Position numbers and translations under genes: made by a program. 64,000 nucleotides of DNA from NCBI GenBank assembly GCA_028023455.1, contig JAQFVV010006696.1, forward strand, positions 62,001-126,000, written 5' to 3'. The notes under the pieces are model-generated. The model had not been told where the DNA came from and ran no database searches. It worked only from the letters and a program-made list of their open reading frames with translations. The DNA is from Epiperipatus broadwayi. Its lineage: Eukaryota; Onychophora; Udeonychophora; Euonychophora; Peripatidae. Shown here piece after piece: positions 1 to 11,471 of the stretch (position 1 is the stretch's first letter; every line of letters starts with the position of its first letter).

Positions 1-2555
1 GCAGAAGTCAGTATGTTTTGCAATGCAAACTGCCCACATTGAATAAATATTTTAATCACAGATGTTTTTCAGACACAAAAACTTTATTTTTTTTAAGAAA
101 AGAACAAGTTTAAAATCAAATTTAAATGTTAAATTTTATTGAAACGCTACTTTAATGTTTTTGTGTATTATACAAGTTATAAAGAATTGACTATCTTATC
201 AGAACTTATACTGCCAGTAATGTATTTACCATTTATTTGTTTACTACTTGAATAATAATAACAGCCTTTAAATAATTAACTAAACCTACTTTCTGATTTC
301 TATCATCAATTTTGAATTATTAAATTAATTTGCTCTAATTATTATTCTTATATTTAAATGTGGATAAATAAATTAATATAGCCTGGATATCATACACCTG
401 GAACAATGCTAGATAAAAATGTAGAATGTAATAACTTATGAAAAACATTTTCATTTAAACTCTACATGTCATGCTTTTGGAATTATCTCATATTCATAAA
501 GCCCACGTAGAATTTCATGAATTTAGACGTACTCATAATAACTAGAACAAACAGATAAAAGCACATCTATGGAATTCAGCTATAATTTATAATTATTACT
601 TTGTGTAATGTGTATTTATTGTTCAAGATATTTTATATTGATTTCACAGATAATATTTAATATTCCAATAATGTTGTACATTTTTATTTATGTATTTAAG
701 TAAGAATGAATTAATTTTAATTGTTATTATTATACGACCATATATGTGAGGTTCATGATTTATATTTTTACAATGTTTACATTAAATTCATGGGGTTGAA
801 TAAAATATTTATTTGAGGAAGTAGCGCTTGCGAAAAGCTTGAGAATTACTAATAAATTTATGGTGTGTGTCAACCTCTTATGAATTGTCTTATGAGTTTT
901 TCCAGGGTTCTGTTTCTATATTTATGTCACCTTTATTACATTGTTATTATGTTTATATTTTAAGCAGAATAAATCAGTATATTAGTTGTCCTTATTATTG
1001 AAACACCTTTCATTATGTATAAACCCACATCTGCTAAATTGTGGATGTTTTTTGAATTGTCATAATAAATGAGGAGGAGGATTTTTGCACTTTAAATATA
1101 AAGTAAAGATTAATATTGCTTTACAATGTTAAATGGCAATAGTCTGTGCTGGTGGTTAATCTGCAGAATTGTATAATTATATTTGTTGCTTTATGGTGGT
1201 GTATAAATCCACAGGACATTCAGTGTTGAATCACTCCTATGTGGAGATGAATGCATCTGCAGGAATATCATTTTACTTCATAAATGTAAGTGTGGGCATA
1301 TTATTTTGTATTATTATGCTAAAGTCATCTTCTTCCATCTAAAAGTATAACTTATAAGTTCAGTCATAAAATGTAGAAGGGTATCTTATCTAAATTATTC
1401 TCATACTGATTAGCTGTCCGTTAATTAATTTTTTAATCTGAACTGATGTTTGAATTTTCACTTTGGTTTAGCATTACTTTACAGCTAATTCCTGCAAATA
1501 TAATATTATTTATTATATTATTATAAGTCTATAGTATAGACTTATTGGTTATGGAACTGACACATTGGGTATTTCATGATTTGATGTTGAATTTCAGTAT
1601 ATTTTCCTAAAGGCAGAAATTAGATGAAATTATAATAAAATTTATGATTAGGCTTTTATAAAACTGTGCCTATGATATGTTTATTAAAGGAAACAAATAG
1701 AATGATATTTTATTTATTTATTTACTTATTTGTTTATTTATGTATCTATTTATTATATTAAACATCCTACATCAATTATTTGTTAATTATAGAATTGTAA
1801 ATAAATATTAATTTATAATTAAACTTACTGTGCAGTTGCTATTTGTCATTCATAAAACCAGAAATCCTTTATCCTGAATAGAGCATACATTGAAGTATAT
1901 GCTGTTGTCAGTATGATATAAGCCTCTTAGCAATTTTCTGAGAAAATATTTGAATGCTTTTGTCCTTAGTAATATATGATGTGTGAGGTAGAATAAAATC
2001 CCATTTGCCTTTTCCATTACATTAGCTTTGCGTTGTTGATTCTATTACATGATACAAAACTGATTAATTTTACAAGCTTATAAACAAATTTACCAAATAA
2101 TCCTATGATTGAATTTATTTTGTTAATGTTATAATTGCAATTCATCAATATAACAAGAGTCTCACTGCTATTTATTAAATTATAAATTGAAGTTTATAAG
2201 AAAAGAACCCAAGTTTTTCATGCTTACTTATTATTGCAAAGCACATACCTAGACTAACATTTGTACCAAAACCATACATGTCACTCTTAAAAAATAATCT
2301 TTACTAATTCCACAAATCATACCATCTTGTCCTTGGTCGGCCTTAAGGTCTCATGCAATGAAAAATCGCAAATTAAGGTTTTGAAGGATAATAAAATTAC
2401 ATACTTATAATTTGTCTATTGTACTTTCATATACTGCTATGATGGGTCTTCACAGTAAATCCTGGCCACAACCAGATAGATCATAACAATTTCATGTTAT
2501 ATCATTAATTTTGTTTGTTGTGATGTGATCAGACTATTAGGTTACTATATATATA
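1..2555. other. AT-rich non-coding stretch, no gene seen
   Basis: No exon-like open frame, tRNA or recognisable repeat core was found here on either strand. The sequence is dominated by A/T homopolymers and TTTA/TTAT runs (for example near 1710-1760). If the protease exon at 8856 belongs to a gene extending left, this stretch is probably one of its introns. A short 'VCAGG' frame at about 1145 was considered as a protease exon but is closed by a stop at once. Confidence 0.5.
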
Positions 2556-3345
2556 ATTTTCAACCATTATTGGTCAACAACATGATGAATATCTCTCCAA
2601 TTTCAATTCATCTTGTCTGATCTCTTGCCTCTCTTCACATTGCACCAACAAATTCTCTTAATTTCATCTGTTCATCTCATATGTTGTATTTAACTATGCC
2701 TTTTAAAAACCCTTGGAATTCACTTAAGATTGCCACTGGCCACCTGTTACCATTTCTTCTAGCAATATGTCCAGCCCAATGCCACTTTAGTCTCATAATT
2801 CTTTCAATGAGCCAACATCTGCTTGGCCAAGTATTTCATTTTTGATATATTCTTGGTATTCCTAAAATGAATCACTCTATACTTTATTGTGTGGTCAAAA
2901 GTCTCTGTATTGCTCTTTTGTGAAGTGCTGAAATCTCAAATATATTTGAATTTATTAAAAAAATTTCTATCTAAACACATAAAACATAATTGCTTTTAAT
3001 ATTACTTTATTTGTACCAAAACATTCCAATTAAGTTTAATCTATGACTAATTTAATCCACTATGTTTTCATCTGTAGACCTAATTTGATCAAGATATTTG
3101 TAGTTGTTAGCTTCTTTTAACTCATCATTATTAATCATTTCCATATTTAAAAAAAAAAAAATGCATTTAGCATTACTTTAGAATTTTTGATATTTACTTT
3201 TAATCCTACTTTTTTAATTTTATCTGCTAACTATTGCATCATTTCTTGAAGCTCTAAATCATTATCTGCTAAAACAATTACATCATCTGCAAAATCTAGT
3301 CGATTTAATTAATATTCAGTTACTTTTCTTTCATTAACTTCTCGT
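2556..3345 (-). mobile_element. RTE-type LINE fragment, 3' half of reverse transcriptase
   Basis: On the - strand the segment reads, with stops, as the back half of an RTE-clade non-LTR retrotransposon. The fingers/palm motif LDFADDVIVLADND lies at about 3245-3310, with the FADD catalytic pair. It is followed by 'LKWHWAGHIARRNGNRWP' at about 2735-2790, the conserved C-terminal block of these elements, and a terminal 'IGEIFIMLLTNNG'-like tail near 2560. The same blocks occur in the + strand copy at 4778-7860, so both belong to one family. Stops and frameshifts make it a fossil. The 5' side is truncated where PLE sequence begins near 3470. Confidence 0.8.
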
Positions 3346-3469
3346 TTTAATTCAAAAAATACTTATTGCAAAACTGCTGTAAAGTGTATTTACATGTTTC
3401 ATGATCAAAGAAAACAGAAGGAGACATTAAATCACCATTATTTTTAATTTTACACACTTATATAACAAT

Positions 3470-4495
3470 TCATGCTCTCTCAATCTCTTCTAAATACTGC
3501 ACATACATTCACCTATATATAGTAGCATACAATCACAAAAAATTAGATATATAACATTACTTTTCTGCTTGACAGGTATGACATCCTTAGAATTATTGAC
3601 TAATTTATTAACATTGTTTGTAACATAGAATAAAACATTAAATACATTCTTATATATATTCTTAAAAAATTTCACTTGTCGGTTTAAAATAAATGGAATA
3701 GATATCCATTGTTTACTATTAATAGTCATTTTCTTTAAACGATTATAACTTTTTTTAAAGTGACATAAAGTATTGCTTATTTGTTCCATTTTATAACCAA
3801 CACCAAGCAATTCCTTGGCAAACATCTCAATATTTTTTAGTTTATCGTTTTGGTAAAAACATACTTTTTCTTTATGAAACAAAAAAGATCTAACACTTGC
3901 CTGTTATGCATAATTGAGCCTTTGGATTTCAAATTTATATATACCCGTTTTTAATTTATAATTTAATATACTGTTATCTCTTGTAATAATTAAATCCAAA
4001 TATTTAATATGTTTGTCCTGGTCCTTTTCAATAGCCATTCAACCTATTTATTTCCTCTACAAGCAAATTTATACTATTAGTATTTCCACAAACAAAAACA
4101 TCATCCACATATCTTTTGTAAATTTTAATATCTTCAAAAGTACACATATTTAAAATACTACACTCATATGTAGATAAAACAAAATTGCAAAAGTGTGCAA
4201 CTACAGGCAGACCCGTAGGCCAACCTTTAGACATTTTTTAATATTGACCTTCAAAAGATGTAACAATATTATCATTAAATTTTTTTTAAAAAATCAACAA
4301 TAAACTTTATCATATATTTATAAAAACCTGTACTGTTTAATGTATGTTCAATTATTTTTATGGAATTCATTCTATCAATAGATCCATACATTTATGTTAC
4401 TATCAATGGAACAATAACATCATTATCATCAATCACCAAATTTTTAATTCTATTTAAAAAGTCAAATGATAAAGCAATAGTATTTTTTCCAAATA
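3470..4495 (-). mobile_element. Penelope-like element, left (inverted) arm: RT and GIY-YIG remnants
   Basis: The - strand carries two separated reading frames of a Penelope-like retroelement. The frame at 4028-4234 contains 'GLPVVAHFCNFVLSTYE' and 'YKRYVDDVF', the thumb-side RT block with the YVDD catalytic motif. The frame at 3490-3882 has the long linker followed by 'SNVIYLIFCDCMLLYIGE', a GIY-YIG endonuclease start in which the second Y-I-G is intact and the first tyrosine is in 'IYL'. PLEs copy themselves with this RT and nick DNA with the GIY-YIG domain. The piece between 4240 and 4490 repeats RT motif 3 and is the mirror image of 4496-4785, so this copy is one arm of a head-to-head pair. 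Stops between the frames show that it is dead. Confidence 0.82.
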
Positions 4496-4785
4496 CTAAA
4501 AAGTCTTGAAAAAGATATAATTTTTAGGATTTGGGAAAAATACTATTGCTTCATCATTTGAATTGGTAAATAGTATTAAAAATTTGGTGATTGGTAAGAA
4601 TGATGTTATTGCTTCATTGGATTTAACAGAAATGTATAGATCTATTGACAGAATGAATTCCATAAAAATAATTGAACATACATTAAAAAGTAAAGGTATT
4701 TTTAAATATATGATAAAGTTTATTGTTGATTCTTTAAAATATTTTAATGATAACAAGGTCGCAGAAAGGAATTTCTATTAACTGA
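4496..4785 (+). mobile_element. Penelope-like element, right arm: RT motif 3 fragment
   Basis: The + strand frame at 4563-4781 contains 'DVIASLDLTEMYRSIDR', the first catalytic-aspartate block of PLE reverse transcriptases (the usual form is SLD or S(L/F)D followed by MY or LF, then SI or NIP). The same segment is found in reverse complement at about 4330-4490, with the two arms meeting near 4495. It ends abruptly at about 4780, exactly where the 5' end of an RTE LINE begins, so the LINE probably inserted into or beside the PLE. It is too short to be functional. Confidence 0.72.
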
Positions 4786-5220
4786 AAGGAGACCCTTTGA
4801 TTCTGCTTGGATGCCTTAAACGAACCAAGCAGGGTAAATTCCTAATGTTCACTCCATATGTTCTTGTGGTTGCAGTTATTATTACTATGTGATTAATCAT
4901 ATAGTATATTAATATCGATGGGCTGCTCACCAACATGCATTAGCCAGCAGTGTATGTTTATTGGCATTTTACCTCTGAGTTTAAAATCACTAAACACCAT
5001 GGTCTTTTTTCTCAGTTGCCTGATAAGGCAGAATGAATGTTTGTGTAAATGATACATATTTTTCATATACATATGTACAATTATGATAGACAAAAATAAA
5101 TCATGGCTCTTATTGCCAGGAGTCTGTAAATTCACCAACAAAAATAATGGTTGGTGGCCAAAAGCAGGGGTGCTAAAAATTCCCTGATTGTGGACCCAGG
5201 CTGCCATTTGATGATGACTT
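4778..5220 (+). repeat. RTE LINE 5' leader region
   Basis: This non-coding leader is matched over its whole length by 44278-44740. Shared landmarks include the start 'AACTGAAAG', 'GGGCTGCTCACCAAC', 'TTTTACCTCTGAGT', 'CACCATGGTCTTT' and the block just before the endonuclease. Because both copies begin at the same base, this is likely the true 5' end of the element. An open frame on the opposite strand (4893-5207) is only a shadow of the leader. Confidence 0.75.
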
Positions 5221-5478
5221 TATATTTAGGTATTTACAACTGCAGATCATGATCAAGTGAAGGAAGATTGCAAGAATAAGAAGAACTGTCTTATATTAAA
5301 TGGGACATTATTGGACTTTGTGAAATTAAAAGAAAGGGTGAAGAGATAATTGATTTAAAAAGTGGACATGGAAACTATTACAAAGGGACAAATATTGGAA
5401 ATACATGTGGAGTAGGATTCATAATAAATAAAAAAGTGGAAGAACCACATTGTCGAGATTGATGGTGTATCAGACAGA

Positions 5479-5766
5479 GTGGCAAGATTAGTTATACAAC
5501 TTAATAGCAGATACCAAATGCAGATAATTCAGGTTTATGCCCCAACAAGTTCTCATAGTGATGAAGTAGTAGAACATTTTAATATGGATGTTCAAAAGGT
5601 TTTTGATCAGAGTAAACAACATTTTAAAATTGTTATGGGAGTCTTTAATGCTAGAATTGGTAAACAAATGAAAGATGAAAGTGCTGTAGGTAATTTTGTT
5701 TATGGTAATAGAAATGAAAGAGGACATAGACTAGTAAAGTTTGCTGGAAAAAAAAACTTTATATGA
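5479..5766 (+). pseudogene. RTE endonuclease domain fragment
   Basis: A 95-codon open piece of the AP-type endonuclease that nicks target DNA for LINE insertion. It shows the conserved 'QVYAPTSSHSDEVVEHF' block and, about 30 residues later, 'IVMGVFNARIGK'. Family members have GDFN here, where the aspartate helps catalysis; the D to V change would disable the enzyme. 'GNRNERGHRLVKF' follows as in other copies. Upstream codons (from about 5240) are in the same family but contain stops. The frame closes at 5766 and the domain continues in another frame with a 'STAELDYILTNRR' block near 5830, which confirms a frameshift. Confidence 0.82.
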
Positions 5767-6401
5767 TGAATTCTTTTTTTGAGAAAAATGTTAAAAGGAA
5801 ATGTACATGGAAGCATCCTAATGAAAGTACAGCAGAATTGGATTATATTTTGACTAACAGAAGATACAAATTTCAAGATTTTAATGTTCTTAATAAATTT
5901 AACACATGAAGTGATCTTCGATTAGTAAGATGTAAGATATGAGTTAATGCCTAATTAGAAAGACAAATATTATTAAGAAAAAACAATTTTTACACTTGAT
6001 ATTCATAATCTTCAAAAACATTGTAATGAATTAAAATTAGAACTATGAAATTAATATGAAAATAACTGATACACTTTTAAAAACTGGAACAAAGGCAGCT
6101 GGTAGAAAAAAAGCAAAATTGACCAATATAATTTCTACTGAGACTAGAGAAATTATGAAGAAAAGAAGGATTATGAAGTAATACAAATATGATACATTAA
6201 AAAGGATTGAACATCTCGAATTTTGTAAAATGGTACAGAAAAGAGTTGAAAATGATATAAAAAGGCATAACTGTGAACTAGTAAGGAAAGCTGTAGAAGA
6301 AAATAAAAGTCTCAAGAATGTAAAGCAACATTTTGGTATTAGTATGAAATTTATATCTGCACTAAAAAGATGGAATTATTTCTAAAAAAAGAGAAGACAT
6401 C

Positions 6402-7541
6402 ATGAAATGGGTAGAAAACTTTTATCAAGAATTATATAGTAATAAAGAACAAGTACCTCCTATATCTATTACATCTTCTCAATTGCCCAGAATTTTAAAT
6501 GAAGAAGTGAAACATGCAATTAAATGTATGAAGAAAGGAAAGGCTCCAGGTAATGATGGAATTATAATTGATATATTAAAAAAGCAGGTGAAGAAATATA
6601 ATTTTTGGCAAAGTTATATACCAAATGTCTAAATGGTACAAATGTATAAGATGATTGGAAAAATGCAGTAATGATATTAATATTTAAAAAAGATGATAAA
6701 GAACATATTTGAAATTACAGACCTATCAACCTTTTATCAGTTTTATACAAACTTTTTACAAAGATAATTACAACTCATCTACAGAAAACATTGGATTTCC
6801 ACCACCAAGAGAACAAGATGGTTTTAGAAGTCGTTTTAGTAGAGTAGATGATATCTGGTATTAACAGAAGTTATAGAAAATGACACATGATTGAATTGTC
6901 ATTATGTTTTGGATTTGTAGATTATGTAAAATCATTTGATTCTATAAACATTTCTTCAGTGATTAAAGCATTAGATCATCAAGGTATAGATCCAGGATAT
7001 TGTCATATTTAAAAAAAATATTTATAAAAATGCAACAGCAACAATTAGATTACATAATGATACTGGGAAAGTCAACATTGAGAAAGGTGTAAGTCAAGGT
7101 GACTTTATATTTGCAAAACTTTTTACAGTAGTGTTGCAAGAAATATGTTGTGGATTAAAATGGGAAACTAAATGAATGAAAGTAAATGGAGATTATTTAA
7201 GTCATTTAGATTTTGCAGATGATATAATTGTTTTTTCAAATAATGCTTCAGAGCTGCAGGAAATGTTGCAGAAGTTATCAGATGAAAGTATTAATGTAGG
7301 ACTAAAGATAAATGTTAACAGGACTAAAGTAATGTTTAATCAATTTGCTGAAAATATGAAAATAAATATTGAATACGCTGTTAACAGTTACAAATACCTT
7401 GGTCAAATTATTAATACAGATGGAAACATAATGGATAAAATTAATCGTAGAATTAAACTTGGTTGGAGTGCTTTTGTTAGAAATAACTTGATACTAAAAG
7501 AAAATATGTATGCCTATGTGTTTGAAAAAGAACGTTTTTAA
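6402..7541 (+). pseudogene. RTE reverse transcriptase remnant
   Basis: The reverse transcriptase of the same LINE, spread over several frames. The frame at 6402-6632 carries 'KGKAPGNDGIIIDIL'. Near 6700 a 'NYRPINLLSVLYKLFTKII' block is readable, near 6910 'FVDYVKSFDS', and near 7080 a 'IEKGVSQGD' block. The last open piece, 7176-7541, has 'HLDFADDIIVFSNNASEL', the YADD-type catalytic box in its FADD form, followed by 'GLKINVNRTKVM' and 'YKYLGQIINTDGN'. The order and spacing are normal for RTE. Several in-frame stops and shifts make it non-functional. Confidence 0.82.
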
Positions 7542-7546
7542 CAAAT

Positions 7547-7830
7547 GTGTTTTACCAGTTCTTACTTATGGATTTTAGACTTGGACACTTAATAGAAGTG
7601 CAGTCCAGAAACTGCAGACCACTCAAAAATCTGGAGAGATGCATGTTGGCAGTAACAAAAAGAGTTCGAAAATGCAATATATGGGTGAGAGAACAAACAG
7701 ATGTTACTGACCTCATTGAAAAAATAAAAGATTTAAGTGGAGTTGGACTGGACATATTGCTAAAAGAGATGATAATCGATGGACAATTGAAATCTTAAAC
7801 TGGATTCCAAGATTTGTAAAAGACACCATC
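7547..7830 (+). pseudogene. RTE LINE C-terminal domain remnant
   Basis: After a frameshift at about 7541 the C-terminal segment continues: 'LKNLERCMLAVTKRVRKCN' and 'REQTDVTDLIEKIKDL' in one frame, then 'WTGHIAKRDDNRWTIEILNW' in the next frame (about 7745-7803). The same RxxN-to-NRW block exists in the - strand copies at 2556-3345 and 58140-59885. Its role in RTE elements is not well defined; it probably helps bind RNA or DNA. Confidence 0.75.
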
Positions 7831-7870
7831 ATATTTGGGGTAGTGGGTTCCTCTATTATATATATATATA

Positions 7871-8855
7871 TACTCATGCACTTCTCCCAACGTGTTTTTT
7901 TTTTCTAGCAACTTTATTTTATAAAAAAAAGATAAAGTCTTTATCTTGGTCATAAAAAGTTATGTATATTGATATACGGATTATTTAAAATAAAGAATAT
8001 GAAATCTAAATTACCAATTATTTTGTGTTCATATCAAACATGTTCAGTTTACATATATAACGACATAGATAGACAATACATGAGTAATTGTAAACTTTGC
8101 CTTTTGTTAAACATATAAAAATAGCCCTAGTGCATATCACAAACTGACATTCAGATATAAAATATCAATTATTTTTCTTAATGCTGATTTTTCATCAATG
8201 TTGCCTTGTGAATACATGGTGTTGTAGGAGATAGATTAAAATTTTATAATTAAATTTTCAACTAGAAATATATAATGAGCTTATTCTGTATATATTTCTT
8301 TTAAGGAGATTGCAAAGTTTAAAGCGTCTAATATATTACTGTAAGAACATAGCACACTTGGTGACAGAGAGATAATTGACATTTCCATATTTTAATTCTC
8401 AGCTAGCGATATCCACAGTAACTATTTCTTATATATATATTTATGGCTGGAAGATTACAGAATTTAAAATGACTAATCTATTATTCTTTCTTTGTATATC
8501 TGTATACCTAAATTAATATTGTTGTTTATAAGCAATTTAAATCATTTCATATTCATGATTTGAATGACAATGTTTCTAAATATTTAACTATTTTGCAGCA
8601 TATAATCAAGAAGTTTACGTTTGGTCTTACATTTTGTATTCAGACTTTTATTTTTATTCAAAAGGTAGCATTGATGAAAAAATACAATGTTGGAGAGAAT
8701 GATTAAGATATTATATTTTTCTTTTCACTCATTTGTATGTTCTGTTTATCTTTAGTATTTATATATAATCTAAATAATTGAATAACATGTTTCCCAATAA
8801 AGTTCATATGTTTTTAATAGTATCTTAAATAAATATTTATATATTTTTTAATTAG
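7871..8855. other. Probable intron of the left protease gene
   Basis: AT-rich, without open frames or recognised repeats. It ends in 'TTTTTAATTAG', an acceptable splice acceptor directly before the GDSGSP exon. No exon for the residue-189 pocket region that should precede it could be found here or further left. Confidence 0.45.
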
Positions 8856-9020
8856 GGGGATTCAGGTAGCCCATTGGTAATGGATGTTAATGGTCGTTGG
8901 ACTGTTGTAGGTCTTGATTCACATGGAGTATATGCTTGTGAAAATACAGAGTGTCCTTCAGTTTTTGTAGAAGTCAGTAAATACATCGATTGGATTTCTG
9001 AAAGAATAAATCATTGGTGA
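8856..9020 (+). CDS. Trypsin-like serine protease, last coding exon
   Basis: Terminal exon of an S1 (chymotrypsin-fold) protease, 54 codons plus TGA. It opens at a TTAG acceptor in phase 0 with 'GDSGSPL', the nucleophile serine (Ser195) and oxyanion-hole glycine; the phase 0 intron just before GDSG is common in this family. It continues 'GRWTVVGLDSHG', where most trypsins have SWG, then 'CPSVFVEVSKYIDWI' and the normal C-terminal helix, ending NHW. Ser replaces Gly in GDSGGP, and Ser is found at the position equal to 226, where trypsins have Gly, so the S1 pocket may be narrowed. An extra cysteine (ACENTEC) is present. The specificity residue 189 is on a missing upstream exon. Secreted like its family, presumably. 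Function (digestive, clotting, immune) cannot be told. Confidence 0.9.
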   Translation, partial: GDSGSPLVMDVNGRWTVVGLDSHGVYACENTECPSVFVEVSKYIDWISERINHW

Positions 9021-9075
9021 AAAAAATATTTCAGATTAACTGTACCTTTTATTATTCCACTATACTGTATTTATC

Positions 9076-9143
9076 AATAAACTATGACATTAAAGTGATA
9101 TCATTTCAGTAATCAGAATATCATGTAACAATACTGGAATAAA
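9076..9143 (+). other. Polyadenylation signals of the left protease gene
   Basis: Two AATAAA hexamers, at 9076-9081 and 9138-9143, lie 56 and 118 bases after the TGA of the protease exon. Either would give a short 3' UTR. This supports the reading that the gene ends here. Confidence 0.6.
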
Positions 9144-9496
9144 TTATTATTATTTGTTTTTTATAATTGCTCTGTGTTTTGATTATTGTTATTTTGATAA
9201 ACATTTCCAGGTCTTATTCAGTACTGAACTGAAAAGAGTCTGTAACATCTGTATTTCTGAATGATGCAACATTGTCATAACGGAAATGATAGTACATATT
9301 TATACCATATACTGTTTTATTTTTTAGAGTAATCAGTCTATAAATTAATGTTTATATATATTTTTAGATGACAGTTATAATTAAAAGATGAGAAAAAGGT
9401 CTAAATGTGTATCTATTTGCACAATCTGTTGACAATTTATTATGTTATATTTAAATATTTGAAAACCAGGTACTCTTCACAAACCTGGAAGCTCAA

Positions 9497-10247
9497 TTGT
9501 AAGTATAGGGGATTTGAACTCAGATTTTCAAGCACCCTTCAACCATCCACACTATTTCATACAACTGATACACATGACAACACACATGTACAAAAATATA
9601 AATAAATAAACACCAATATATATATTTCATGTTAAACCAGCACTCATCAGTTGGTCCAGATTATCATCTTCCGTATATAAATAATCAGTGCTCAGTATAT
9701 ATTAATATAGCAAATCTGCATTATTTAATGGACAGGCTTCAATCTACTCCAACCTGCAACTTTTCAACTATTCATGTCATTGACAATTTGATGATGAAAA
9801 CCCAAATCCCATGCTGATGCCAATATTATTGCCATGCTCACGTTGATCTCAAGTCACTATGACCCATCATGTATAGGAATTTATCAATTTAAATAAATGA
9901 GATGTCATAGTTACTTGAGGTCATCATGGGCATGACAATAATATTGGCATCAGTTTGGGATTTGGGTTTTCATTTTCAGATTTTCAATGATATGGATGGC
10001 TGAAAAATTTGTGGTTGGAGTAGATTGAAGCCTGTTCATTAGAGTATTAGGCTTTGCTATCTTAGTTTAAACTAATCATTGATTATAAATTGGGTCAACT
10101 GATGAGTGCTGGTTTAGCATGAAATACAATTATTGGTGATTATTTATCTTTTTACATGTGTGTGGTCATATGTATCAGTTGTATAAAATTATGTGGAACG
10201 TTGAAAGGTGCTTGAAAATCTGAATTCAAATCCCTTATACTTATGTT
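9497..10247. repeat. Foldback element, family A (about 750-bp imperfect palindrome)
   Basis: The left half reads in reverse complement as the right half almost throughout. Paired landmarks: 'GGGGATTTGAACTCAG' (9509) with 'CTGAATTCAAATCCC' (10220), 'CAGCACTCATCAGTTG' (9639) with 'CAACTGATGAGTGCTG' (10096), 'CAGGCTTCAATCTACTCC' (9733) with its complement (about 10014), and 'GATGCCAATATTATTG' (9816) with its complement (about 9935). The centre is near 9870. No coding capacity is seen. A shorter member with the same outer sequence is at 52904-53150. It could be a foldback transposon or two SINE-like copies in inverted orientation, since the arm contains a B-box-like GTTCAAATCCC. Confidence 0.8.
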
Positions 10248-10359
10248 ATATTTCTAATACTAAAATAATTTATTATTTACCTTTGGGCTAATTATTGCAA
10301 TTATATACATGTTATATTTTTATTAAGTATTTAATAATAAATGTAATATAAAGAGCATG

Positions 10360-10850
10360 CTAATAGGTCTTAACAAACTTTTTACAAGCTATTAGTATGG
10401 TAATTATATTACATTTGTTGTACAAATTTATTAACTTAAATCACGTGATGTATCACATGATGTTCTTACTATTATCTTTTGCTCTTGAGGCTTTGGTAAT
10501 GTTATATTGCTAAAGCAATGAATATATGGTGTATCTGAATTTAGTTCAGTTCCATGTAATTATTTATGTCAGATATTTGGATTTGAAGCCATATAGATGT
10601 CTGAAATTTTCAGATTATCTAATTAATATTTAAGTATGAGATAAATACTGGACTTTAGCTCACATTTTAAATCTAGGATCTGAATGTTCTAATGCTCACT
10701 GATGATCGCTGTGAGCTTGAAACTGGGTTTGGGATAGAGATATTCAGATAAGCTTGTTAAGAACTATTAGCACAATTACTAAATTTTATTTGTAGCACAA
10801 GCATATTAAGTTAAAAGACATGATATATGACTTGATTTTTTACCATTAAT
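10360..10850. repeat. Degenerate repeat related to foldback family C
   Basis: A roughly 80-bp block at 10380-10460 recurs in the same orientation at about 10755-10840 (shared 'CTATTAG', 'TTTGT', 'ATTAACTTAA/ATTAAGTTAA' and 'ATGAT'-rich order). The intervening part (10670-10760) resembles the arm of the palindrome at 45790-46295, with a 'GTGAGCTTGAAACTGGGTT' stretch followed by GATA and ATTCAGATA. Orientation and full extent are uncertain because of divergence. Confidence 0.45.
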
Positions 10851-11471
10851 AATAAATATATCTGATTAATTTCTATGAAGCATTAATTCTATGTGTTCAC
10901 ATTTTATTTATTATATTTTGTTTCATTTTTAAGTTATAATAAAAGTCTGAGTATAATAATGAATACTTAAGATTTGCCCATACAGATAGATCGATTCATT
11001 CCATTTTTTCACAAAGACATTATCTTGTGTTTGGAAGGTGAGAGTATTCATTTATATTCTTAAATCTACAAAGAGCATATGCATTAGCTTATTGGCTTAT
11101 TAAGATTATAGTTTATAAAAACATAGCGCTACATAAAATAAATGTCTTATTTAATAATAAATAATGAAATTTGTCAATCATAATTGTTATTAGAAACAAT
11201 GTCATGTGGCATTTATTTCTTTACAAATAGGTTTGAGTTATAAAGGAAAAGAAATGGTGCTATAATTATATGATATTATTTAAAACATTAAAAAATTAAA
11301 AATTTAAAAATTGTTGAAAATGATGAATTTTAAAGTATTAGAAATTAAAAAATATCATGAAATATTTTCATTTATTCAATTTAAAGTGTTGTTTTAAGTT
11401 TAGCCTGTTATGGACTAATCATGTAGATTATCTTCATTCTAATATGGAAATCCAATGAAGAAATTCTTTAC

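Larger units (their letters stand above)
4778..7860 (+). mobile_element. Near-complete but decayed RTE-clade LINE
   Basis: About 3.1 kb, close to the usual size of RTE elements. The order is a 5' leader (4778-5220, shared with a second copy at 44278), an AP endonuclease (about 5240-5900), a reverse transcriptase (about 6400-7540) and a C-terminal block (7542-7830). RTE elements transcribe their RNA directly at a nick made by the endonuclease. Visible motifs are 'IIQVYAPTSSHSDE' and 'NERGHRLVKF' (endonuclease), 'KGKAPGNDGI' (6540), 'DFADDIIVF' (7207) and 'YKYLGQIIN'. At least six stops or frameshifts separate these parts, and the usual GDFN of the endonuclease reads GVFN, so it is inactive. 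The 3' end runs into a short TA tract (7857-7870). The elements often annotated as 'craniofacial development protein 2-like' are of this type. Confidence 0.88.

Noticed and set aside
1137-1165. 'IVCAGG' frame resembling the protease segment before GDSG
   Set aside because: A stop follows at once, there is no donor in frame, and the upstream codons also contain a stop.
4893-5207. - strand 104-codon open frame in the LINE leader
   Set aside because: It is antisense to the leader, and the second copy (44278 on) does not conserve the frame.
10090-10110. CTGATGAG in the family A foldback
   Set aside because: No GAAA partner or stem II; it is simply part of the palindrome arm.
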